From NCBI GenBank assembly GCA_019751475.1, contig JAIENH010000705.1, positions 1-5,252 on the forward strand: a DNA stretch of 5,252 nucleotides, given 5' to 3'. Position 1 is the stretch's first letter. Each line of letters begins with the position of its first letter. Position numbers and translations under genes: made by a program. The notes under the pieces are model-generated. The model saw only the letters and a list, made by a program, of their open reading frames with translations, did no database searches and had not been told where the DNA came from. Positions 1-5,252 of this stretch are shown here, in pieces. Origin of the DNA: Cyclobacteriaceae bacterium (lineage in GTDB: Bacteria; Bacteroidota; Bacteroidia; Cytophagales; Cyclobacteriaceae).

Positions 1-1
1 C

Positions 2-379
2 CTGCGTGACATCTTCACTGGCAACAAAATCATGCCCATGCTGAATGTGGGCCTTCACCTCGATAACTCCTCTCCTGAGAATGGCGGACTTCGCATCTTG
101 CCAGGCACTCATAACAAAGGTATTCGTACCATTCTTTTTCATAAATTCTATTATAGCAACAAAGAAGACAAGCGCGAGATGGGCCTTACTGTAGAGGCCG
201 GTGACCTTACCGTGCACGATGGTCGCATATGGCACCGCGTGGCACAGTCACCTTTTATAGGCGAAAAGAGTCGCAGGCGCGTGATGTACATACCCATCAT
301 TGCAGGCAAGGTGATTCTTCGCGATGAGAACAGTAAGCCACTGCTGTACCAGCGCTTCCAGTCCATCACTGATAAATAG
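2..379 (+). CDS. Phytanoyl-CoA dioxygenase (PhyH) family protein, C-terminal part (5' truncated)
   Basis: This is the C-terminal part of a non-haem Fe(II)/2-oxoglutarate-dependent oxygenase of the PhyH family. The frame is open from base 2, so the gene starts left of the window. The ATG at 32 lies inside the domain and is not taken as the start. Residues counted from that ATG show the family pattern: a strand ending in LDN, then ENGGLRILPGTH (16-27), the usual segment after the first iron-binding motif. AGDLTVHDGRIWH (56-68) follows, with His68 the likely distal iron ligand, and an Arg cluster at 81-83 is the likely 2-oxoglutarate carboxylate contact. The proximal HxD iron motif should lie upstream and is not in the window; the HLD at 9-11 sits where other members have a non-ligand LDD, so I do not call it the ligand. 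The family hydroxylates lipids, small metabolites or natural products; the substrate is unknown. An SDR gene follows after 6 bases. Family assignment is fairly sure, specificity is not. Confidence 0.88.
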   Translation: MRDIFTGNKIMPMLNVGLHLDNSSPENGGLRILPGTHNKGIRTILFHKFYYSNKEDKREMGLTVEAGDLTVHDGRIWHRVAQSPFIGEKSRRRVMYIPIIAGKVILRDENSKPLLYQRFQSITDK

Positions 380-385
380 TATTTG

Positions 386-1165
386 ATGGCATATGCCTTA
401 ATCACCGGTGCGAGCGGTGGCATCGGCTGGGCCTTGGCTCAGGAACTTGCTTCCCGCAAACACGATGTATTGCTCGTTGCCAGATCAGAAGCTACGCTAC
501 TCAAAAATGCTCAAGAACTTGCGCAGAAATTTGGTATTGCATCAGATTTTCTTGCTCTTGATTTATCTACCTCTGATGCGGCCATCCGTGTTAACGATTG
601 GCTTACATCCAAAAATTATTTAATTGACGTCCTGATCAACAACGCAGGCTTTGGATCATGGGGCAAGCTTGAAACCCTAAAGCGTGAAGAACTCAACCAG
701 ATGATGCAACTGAACATGCAGACGCTGGCCGACTTATGCAAAGTGCTCCTACCCTCACTTCAAAAAAATAAAGAAGCATACATTCTAAATGTGGCCAGCA
801 CCGCAGCCTACCAGGCGGTACCAACACTCACCACTTATGCGGCCACGAAGGCATTTGTACTTCTCTTCTCTCGCGGTTTGCGTTGGGAACTTGCTGGAAC
901 ACCGGTATCTGTATCGTGCTTGAGTCCTGGAGCCACCTCTACAGGGTTTATTGATCGCGCAAACATGGGCTTTTTAAAAGAACGTGCTGAAAAGTTCAGT
1001 ATGAAAGCAGATGAAGTGGCGCGCATCGCCATTCAAGGCATGTATGCAGGTAAAGCGGAAATTATCCCAGGCGCCTTGAACTGGATCAGCGCTAAGATGG
1101 CTGAACTTATACCAAAGTCCCTACCCGAAAAAATTGCTATGAATTTGTATAAGACGGGGAAGTAG
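386..1165 (+). CDS. SDR family NAD(P)-dependent oxidoreductase
   Basis: Complete classical short-chain dehydrogenase/reductase of 259 residues, a normal length for the family, with a Rossmann fold and expected in the cytoplasm. From the ATG at 386 the motifs are the cofactor glycine motif TGASGGIG (7-14), NNAG (85-88), catalytic Asn110, Ser138 (in NVAST), Tyr151 and Lys155 (YAATK), and SPGAT (180-184) after the active site. All four catalytic residues are present. The Arg in VARSE (about residue 33), at the end of the second strand, suggests NADP(H) rather than NAD(H). Overall it resembles the DltE/YqjQ-type group (COG0300), whose substrates are mostly unknown. A TTG at 383 adds one residue, but the ATG at 386 is the more likely start. 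There is no Shine-Dalgarno sequence, as is usual in Bacteroidota. The gene follows the PhyH-family gene by 6 bases, so the two are probably co-transcribed and could act in sequence (hydroxylation, then oxidation or reduction); that link is inference. Confidence 0.95.
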   Translation: MAYALITGASGGIGWALAQELASRKHDVLLVARSEATLLKNAQELAQKFGIASDFLALDLSTSDAAIRVNDWLTSKNYLIDVLINNAGFGSWGKLETLKREELNQMMQLNMQTLADLCKVLLPSLQKNKEAYILNVASTAAYQAVPTLTTYAATKAFVLLFSRGLRWELAGTPVSVSCLSPGATSTGFIDRANMGFLKERAEKFSMKADEVARIAIQGMYAGKAEIIPGALNWISAKMAELIPKSLPEKIAMNLYKTGK

Positions 1166-1209
1166 GATTTACTTTTTACCTGTTATGAGGTTATCACACG
1201 TTTGTGCGC
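1166..1209. other. Convergent intergenic region, no clear terminator
   Basis: This 44-base gap separates two genes that end facing each other. Two small inverted repeats are visible: ACCT/AGGT around a 6-base loop (about 1178-1191), and CACAC/GTGCG near 1195-1208, which pairs imperfectly. Neither has a strong GC stem followed by a T run on either strand, so neither is called as an intrinsic terminator. Confidence 0.5.
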
Positions 1210-2232
1210 CTAACCATTCACTATCGGCTTAACCTTAGCTCCAATCAACTCAATAGCTCTCTTAAGTTGAGCGTGAGATAATCCTGCATTGTCCATTTGG
1301 AAGGACACGCGCGAAATGCCACCGAGTGATTCGCTGTGCCGAAGAATTTTTTCTGCTACTTCTTCCGGGCTTCCTATGAGGAATGCGCCTGTTGGTCTTC
1401 GCTGTGAATCAAATCGTGCACGGGTGACGGGTGGCCAGCCTCGCTCCTTGCCTATTCGTGTGAAGGTCTCGGCATAACCTGGGTAGTAATCGGCTACAGC
1501 CTCTTCCGTTGACCGGGCTACGTAACCCAACTCATGCAACCCTACTTGCAATGTCTTAGGGTCATGACCTGCTTCTTTGCCTGCCTCACGATACAAATCA
1601 ACGAGCGGTCGAAACCGATGAGTCTCACCACCGATGATGGCAATCATCAGCGGTAACCCTAACATACCCGCCCGGACGAAGGATTCAGGCGTACCACCTA
1701 CTCCCAACCAGATAGGAAACCGTTTTTGCATCGGCCGTGGGTAGATGGCTTGAGCTTTTAGTGCCGGCCTGAATTTTCCTGACCACGTCACTACTTCGTT
1801 TTGGCGAATCGCAAGAAGCAATTCAAGTTTTTCGGCAAAGAGATCATCATAGTCATTGAGGTTTAATCCAAAGAGCGGAAATGATTCAATGAAAGAACCA
1901 CGACCAACTACCATCTCAGCACGGCCCTGAGAAACCAGATCAAGCGTGGCGAAATTTTGAAATACACGTACAGGGTCGGCAGCACTTAGTACAGTAACGG
2001 CACTGGTTAAGCGTATGCGCTGGGTGCGCGCTGCGGCTGCGGCCAGTAGTACAGTAGGAGCCGAGTCAAGAAATTCTTTGCGATGGTGTTCGCCAATTCC
2101 GAATACATCAAGACCAGCCTGGTCTGCATGGACGATTCGATCCAGCAGCTCCTGAACAATTTCAGTTGAGTTAGAAGATATCTTCCCATCACTCGTCATG
2201 TTTGACGCGAAGCTGTCAATTCCTATTTCCAT
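1210..2232 (-). CDS. LLM class flavin-dependent oxidoreductase (luciferase-like monooxygenase)
   Basis: Complete protein of 340 residues with the bacterial luciferase-like (beta/alpha)8 barrel. Members use reduced flavin (FMNH2 or F420) supplied by a partner reductase to oxygenate or reduce small molecules; this one is expected to be cytoplasmic. Visible landmarks are the N-terminal strand MEIGIDSF, the GIGEHH segment (45-50), LTSAVTVLSAADPVRV (75-90), RAEMVVGRGS (104-113, the usual phosphate and flavin region), IWLGVGGTPES (174-184) and the C-terminal GSPEEVAEKI (287-296). Length and these motifs fit the branch that includes Agrobacterium Atu2307 (structure 2I7G), recalled from memory and not searched. 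The substrate is unknown. The ATG at 2232 is preceded by an A/T-rich stretch without a Shine-Dalgarno sequence. The gene lies 43 bases after the 86-residue protein gene on the same strand, so the two may share a transcript. No flavin reductase gene is visible in the window. Confidence 0.95.
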   Translation of the reverse strand: MEIGIDSFASNMTSDGKISSNSTEIVQELLDRIVHADQAGLDVFGIGEHHRKEFLDSAPTVLLAAAAARTQRIRLTSAVTVLSAADPVRVFQNFATLDLVSQGRAEMVVGRGSFIESFPLFGLNLNDYDDLFAEKLELLLAIRQNEVVTWSGKFRPALKAQAIYPRPMQKRFPIWLGVGGTPESFVRAGMLGLPLMIAIIGGETHRFRPLVDLYREAGKEAGHDPKTLQVGLHELGYVARSTEEAVADYYPGYAETFTRIGKERGWPPVTRARFDSQRRPTGAFLIGSPEEVAEKILRHSESLGGISRVSFQMDNAGLSHAQLKRAIELIGAKVKPIVNG

Positions 2233-2275
2233 TATTTAATTACTAAGTTGATGAAGAGGGTTGTCGCACAAAGAA

Positions 2276-2536
2276 TTACAACGATTGGATTAATTCGGAA
2301 TACTGTTTGACAAGCCTGTCGTAGAGACCTTCTTCTCGTGTATAGCCGGTGATCTTGATGGTTTCTTTGCTCGAAGTCTTATTAGTGACTGGTGGTGTCA
2401 TGCAACTTACGTTCATACCGGCTTTTTGCATGGCATGCGTTCTGTTGGTAAATGCATTGTCGTTGGTGGTCTTACTAATGACCTCAAAGGTCTTCTTTGC
2501 ATCATCACGGATGATGAGCCAGCAGGTTATGTTCAT
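2276..2536 (-). CDS. Small uncharacterised protein (86 aa)
   Basis: A soluble-looking protein of 86 residues with no signal peptide or membrane segment and no family that I can name. It starts with a strand-like MNITCWLIIR, followed by KKTFEVISKTTNDNAFTNRT (14-33), then a motif-like GMNVSCMTPPVTNK (40-53) and ITGYTREEGLYDRL (62-75) with a charged helical tail. Cys5 and Cys45 are the only cysteines. The composition and the ordered strand-loop-helix look are those of a real conserved protein, and I have a general impression of similar short proteins in Bacteroidota, which a search must confirm. The opposite strand carries a 70-codon open frame (2349-2561) of very hydrophobic, low-complexity content, judged to be its shadow. 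Start at ATG 2536, with no Shine-Dalgarno sequence upstream. It sits 63 bases after the serine hydrolase gene and 43 bases before the LLM gene, all on the same strand. Function unknown. Confidence 0.75.
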   Translation of the reverse strand: MNITCWLIIRDDAKKTFEVISKTTNDNAFTNRTHAMQKAGMNVSCMTPPVTNKTSSKETIKITGYTREEGLYDRLVKQYSELIQSL

Positions 2537-2599
2537 AAAACGAACGAATAAAGAACCATAACAGCAGGTCTATGAAATAGTTCGGCTAATCGCTGACAA

Positions 2600-4111
2600 T
2601 TACTTCTTTACAGGAATGGCTTCCATCAATAATTTATAAGCATTGTCCAGTGATGGGCCACTGCCTGGAGCACCTTTGTAATGACCCAGGCGCACAATCA
2701 CCAGGTCGTGCGAAGGAATAATGGTAGTGGACTGTCCTCCAGCTCCAAGCATCATGTAGGCGTCCTTCGGAATGGGCCGATTTCCATCACCATTAATCCA
2801 AAAGAACCCACCGTAAACAGGCCTGCCATCCTTCACCCAAGGCTCCGCCAGGGTACTCACAAACTTCACAAAGCCTTCCGGCAGAATGCGCTCTCCATTC
2901 CAAACACCATCTTGTAAGTACAGATTGCCAAGGCGTGCCCAATCTCTCGCGGAAGCGAATTCATAACCTTGCGTTAGAAAATTTCCATAGCTGTCCGTCT
3001 CCATGATCATGGTGCGAATACCAATCTTATCGAAGATGGCCCGTTGGGGAAATTCGTGATATTTCTCCGAGCGCTTCTCCACACCCAGGCGCACAAGGTA
3101 GTTTGTAAGCACCGGGTCGCAGTTTCGATAACGGCCAATGGTATTGGGCGGCCATTGCTGGCCCCGACCAGCCGTCCATTGAAAAATATTTTCACCAGCC
3201 GTATAAACATACAGATGATCTGGGTAGCCTAATGCAGGGTCAAAGTCAGGGTCTTGTGGCGCACGAAAGCGTAAACCACTTGACATGTGTAGTAAGTCGC
3301 TGATTCGGATGGCAGCCCGTGGGTCTCCATCTTTTTGCCACTCAGGTATAGGTGCAGGTTGATCCAGCGTATAGACTCCTTGATTAATTAAAACACCCAT
3401 CATGGTTGCCGTAAGGCTTTTGCCCATCGACCAGCTCTCCAGCGGAGTGTCCTTTGTAATACCATCAGCGTAACGCTCGCCAATAATCTTTCCCTGATAG
3501 GTCACTACAAAAGCAGCGGTCATGCCATCACCGGCAAATGCAGTGTCCACCGCTTGCTTTACTTTCGCCAAATCCATTCCTGGTAATGACGGTGTATCTG
3601 ACGTGACATCACCCATAGGCCAAGGAGTTTTGTTCGCGTCAGGAAGCTTTCTTGCTATCTTGGTTGGTTTAAAATGTAATTCCTTCTCACCTACCGGTAA
3701 GGTCACACAGCCCTGACTTTGGTCTCCTGTATAAATAGCGGTGCGGGTTATGCCATTCGGCAACGTGATTGAAACGGCCTTTCTTTTAAAGTCAACTTCG
3801 GGTTTACCCATGTTAGGGCGTTCTTCAAACGGGCTTGCAAAGCCACCCACATTAGCCGCTGCAAAGTCTGCGTCAAGACCCGTAATGAATACTGCCGAGC
3901 ACATGATTTTGGCATAAGCACTGGCATGATGCACGAGTGGATCACCGGGAGGTCCTTCGTACGAAGTCGGCAACTCCAGCGAATCTGCGCGTGCTAGCAT
4001 TCTTGCTTTTTGAGCAGCCGCGGGGTCTTCTTCACTGACCGCTTCTGCGGGAGGAGTCTGGCGACAACTGCTTGCTACTAAGCAAAGTATTATGAGTAAG
4101 ACTGCATTCAA
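2600..4111 (-). CDS. Serine hydrolase, class C beta-lactamase fold (PF00144), probable lipoprotein
   Basis: Protein of 503 residues in the beta-lactamase/CubicO group (COG1680), which includes penicillin-binding-protein-like peptidases, esterases and 6-aminohexanoate-dimer hydrolase (NylB). The catalytic domain covers about 185-503: SMGK with nucleophile Ser228 and Lys231 (SxxK), HMSSGL (275-280), YRN (328-330, the YxN element), and GAGGQ (456-460) at the place of the third KTG/HTG-like motif. The N-terminus is a short hydrophobic stretch ending in LVASSC, a lipobox with Cys16, so export and lipid anchoring are likely. A linker rich in Ala, Glu and Pro follows. Residues about 55-175 form an extra N-terminal region with Cys71 and Cys135. 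The start is uncertain: position 4111 is TTG, the frame is open upstream to a stop at 4205-4207 without any ATG, and the signal peptide from TTG lacks a positive charge. An ATT at 4117 would add Arg but would be very rare. The family is a poor guide to substrate; beta-lactam resistance should not be assumed. Confidence 0.92.
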   Translation of the reverse strand: MNAVLLIILCLVASSCRQTPPAEAVSEEDPAAAQKARMLARADSLELPTSYEGPPGDPLVHHASAYAKIMCSAVFITGLDADFAAANVGGFASPFEERPNMGKPEVDFKRKAVSITLPNGITRTAIYTGDQSQGCVTLPVGEKELHFKPTKIARKLPDANKTPWPMGDVTSDTPSLPGMDLAKVKQAVDTAFAGDGMTAAFVVTYQGKIIGERYADGITKDTPLESWSMGKSLTATMMGVLINQGVYTLDQPAPIPEWQKDGDPRAAIRISDLLHMSSGLRFRAPQDPDFDPALGYPDHLYVYTAGENIFQWTAGRGQQWPPNTIGRYRNCDPVLTNYLVRLGVEKRSEKYHEFPQRAIFDKIGIRTMIMETDSYGNFLTQGYEFASARDWARLGNLYLQDGVWNGERILPEGFVKFVSTLAEPWVKDGRPVYGGFFWINGDGNRPIPKDAYMMLGAGGQSTTIIPSHDLVIVRLGHYKGAPGSGPSLDNAYKLLMEAIPVKK

Positions 4112-4213
4112 CCTAATATTACAAAAAGAGTTGAAGGGCTTGTCGTAGCATTCGTCATAGCGGGTAGATTGTTTGGTGATCTCAAGGTATGGATACAGTT
4201 GAAATTAAGCAAA
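4112..4213. other. Intergenic region between madM and the serine hydrolase gene
   Basis: The largest gap in the window, 102 bases. I see no strong hairpin with a T run that would end madLM transcription. Read on the minus strand, TCTTTTTG (4122-4129) differs by one base from the Bacteroidota -7 element TAnnTTTG and lies just upstream of the TTG start, but I see no TTG-type -33 element at the right distance, so no promoter is called. The frame of the hydrolase stays open through most of this gap. Confidence 0.4.
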
Positions 4214-4975
4214 TCAGAAAATGAGGTGCACGAGATAATAGAGGACAGACGGGCACAACAAACATCCCAGCCCCGTATAGAAAGTGGCCGTCATGGCGCC
4301 ATACGGCACTAACCTAGGATCGGTTGCTCCGAGACCAGCAGCCACACCACTGGTCGTACCCATGAGTCCTCCAAATACCATAGCAGATTGAGGATTATCA
4401 AGACCAATGTACTTGGCTGCGAAAGGTGTTCCGATCGTAACTACAATAGATTTAATTACACCCGATGCAATACTAATGGCAACAACATCAGACCCTGCGC
4501 CTAATGCTGCACCTGTTACCGGGCCAACAATAAATGTACATGCACCGGCACCGATGGTAGTAATTGTGATGGCATCTGTATATCCCAATAAAATGGCCAG
4601 TGCTGCACCAATCATAAATGAAAGTAGAACGCCAAGAAAAAGAGATACAATGCCGGCCAAGCCTGTCTTTTTAATCTCTTCAAAGCTCGCACCGAAAGCC
4701 GTTGCGACCACAGTAAAATCGCGCAGCATCCCTCCTCCCATCAGGCTAAAACCGGAAAACATTGCCACATCGGCAATACCGTTGGTACCTCCTGCTACTT
4801 CTCCACCAATGTAGGCCAGAACTAAACCGAGTGTGATGGCAATAGCGTTGCCAGGGATTTTGTTATTGAAAAAAATTCGTGAAAGCAAATAGCTCACTGC
4901 TACCATCGCTGCCACGGTGACAAATGCTACAATAAGTCCGTTCTTTACGAAAAATGTATTGAGCAACTCCCCCAT
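4214..4975 (-). CDS. madM: Malonate transporter subunit MadM
   Basis: Integral membrane protein of 253 residues, the length expected for MadM, the larger subunit of the two-protein malonate:Na+ symporter first described from Malonomonas rubra. The sequence is strongly hydrophobic and rich in Gly and Ala, with about seven or eight likely membrane segments (roughly 13-33, 42-59, 107-131, 138-160, 164-183, 198-216 and 228-252, plus a weaker one near 70-88). Gly-rich loops such as FSLMGGGMLRDF (about 76-87), the GAGACTFIVGPVTGAALGAG stretch (143-162) and GGLMGTTSGVAAGLGATDPR (202-221) are typical of the family and probably line the transport path. The ATG start shares one base with the madL stop (TGATG), which points to translational coupling. 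A GTG three bases earlier (4978) would give a 4-base overlap and one more residue. The protein should work only with MadL in the inner membrane. The downstream neighbour is a serine hydrolase, not a malonate decarboxylase gene. Confidence 0.93.
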   Translation of the reverse strand: MGELLNTFFVKNGLIVAFVTVAAMVAVSYLLSRIFFNNKIPGNAIAITLGLVLAYIGGEVAGGTNGIADVAMFSGFSLMGGGMLRDFTVVATAFGASFEEIKKTGLAGIVSLFLGVLLSFMIGAALAILLGYTDAITITTIGAGACTFIVGPVTGAALGAGSDVVAISIASGVIKSIVVTIGTPFAAKYIGLDNPQSAMVFGGLMGTTSGVAAGLGATDPRLVPYGAMTATFYTGLGCLLCPSVLYYLVHLIF

Positions 4976-4990
4976 CACGATTTACCTTTA
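4973..4990 (-). promoter_or_regulatory. madL-madM start/stop overlap with weak ribosome binding site
   Basis: On the minus strand the end of madL reads CTAAAGGTAAATCGTGATG. The madL stop TGA and the madM ATG share one A, so terminating ribosomes can restart on madM. AAAGG lies 9 bases before the ATG, or 6 before the alternative GTG; it is the most Shine-Dalgarno-like start in the window and leaves the GTG/ATG choice open. Confidence 0.6.
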
Positions 4991-5252
4991 GAAAGTCTTG
5001 AAATGACAGGCACCAGAAAGATAAGTGCTACTGTGGGAATGATGCCAGCCAGGATCGCTACATACCCGGATGAAAAGGCAGCTTTTACATTTTGTGTGGA
5101 CGACATGGCCACGATGATCGGTATATACATGGAGTTCCAGAATTGAATGCCGCCAGATGAGATGTCATTCATCAATTTTTTTTTCTTCATCCATTCGCTC
5201 AATAAAATCAAGGCAATCATGGCAACCCCAACTCCTCCCACATTTGCATTAA
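4975..5252 (-). CDS. madL: Malonate transporter subunit MadL (5' truncated)
   Basis: C-terminal part of the small subunit of the MadLM malonate:Na+ symporter. Ninety-one complete codons are present and the frame is still open at the right edge. The family is about 130 residues long, so roughly the first 40 should lie outside. The codon at 5241 is GTG, but residues N-A-N before it continue into VGGVGVAM, a Gly-rich segment inside the family domain, so it is not the start. Numbered from the first complete codon (5250), three membrane segments can be seen: about 4-18, 37-50 and 60-83. A basic loop KKKK (about 20-23) follows the first segment, and the protein ends in the short basic tail SRLSKGKS. 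It partners the directly following madM, with which its stop codon overlaps. Both subunits are needed for malonate uptake in the characterised system. Assignment rests on sequence resemblance plus the madM partner. Confidence 0.9.
   Translation of the reverse strand, partial: NANVGGVGVAMIALILLSEWMKKKKLMNDISSGGIQFWNSMYIPIIVAMSSTQNVKAAFSSGYVAILAGIIPTVALIFLVPVISRLSKGKS

Noticed and set aside
40..70. HLD near the left edge as the iron-binding HxD motif of the oxygenase
   Set aside because: By its distance to the PGTH segment it matches the non-ligand LDD strand of the family. The true HxD should lie about 20 or more residues upstream, outside the window.
151..423. 90-codon minus-strand frame
   Set aside because: It is antisense to the PhyH-family gene, where the family motifs are clear, and has no recognisable content.
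1178..1208. Small inverted repeats as a bidirectional terminator
   Set aside because: Stems are only 4-5 pairs, partly imperfect, and no T run follows on either strand.
2349..2561. 70-codon plus-strand frame that reads as a hydrophobic membrane peptide
   Set aside because: It is antisense to the 86-residue gene, which has the better composition and lies in line with its same-strand neighbours. The hydrophobic, low-complexity content is expected from a shadow frame.
2600..4111. Serine hydrolase as an antibiotic-resistance beta-lactamase
   Set aside because: The SxxK and YxN motifs are shared by many esterases and peptidases. The extra N-terminal region and the lack of a KTG motif argue against a true AmpC enzyme, and no ampR-like regulator is adjacent.
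4122..4129. TCTTTTTG (minus strand) as a Bacteroidota -7 promoter element
   Set aside because: It has one mismatch to TAnnTTTG, no matching -33 TTG element at the right distance, and it lies only about 10 bases from the start codon.
4407..4814. 135-codon open frame on the plus strand
   Set aside because: It lies fully antisense to madM, whose family match is strong. Its product is a Pro/Ala/Ser-rich string typical of the reverse strand of a hydrophobic Gly/Ala-rich gene.

Overview
The window looks like ordinary chromosomal DNA of a Bacteroidota species, probably Cytophagales-like. This is inferred from moderate GC content, start codons mostly without a Shine-Dalgarno sequence, a lipoprotein of Bacteroidota type, and protein sequences that resemble that phylum. 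No RNA gene, CRISPR array, insertion sequence or phage gene is visible. Coding density is high and no gene-free stretch exceeds about 100 bases.

Left block, plus strand (1-1165): the C-terminal part of a phytanoyl-CoA dioxygenase (PhyH) family Fe(II)/2-oxoglutarate oxygenase, cut by the left edge, is followed 6 bases later by a complete short-chain dehydrogenase/reductase (SDR). They are probably co-transcribed. A hydroxylase followed by an alcohol/ketone oxidoreductase could act in sequence, but no substrate can be read from the sequence.

Right block, minus strand (1210-5252), in transcription order: madL (cut by the right edge) and madM, the two subunits of a malonate transporter, with a 1-base start/stop overlap. 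Then come a serine hydrolase of the class C beta-lactamase fold, probably a lipoprotein, an 86-residue uncharacterised protein, and a luciferase-like flavin-dependent monooxygenase. The gaps are 102, 63 and 43 bases. The genes could be read from one transcript, but no promoter or terminator is clear enough to decide. The two blocks converge on a 44-base intergenic region at 1166-1209.

The best-supported functional unit is MadLM, which would import malonate with Na+. No malonate decarboxylase gene lies on its downstream side, so any partner must be upstream, beyond the right edge, or elsewhere. The less explained items are the 86-residue protein, the cysteine-bearing N-terminal region of the serine hydrolase, and that gene's non-ATG start. 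I see no convincing new multi-gene system here.
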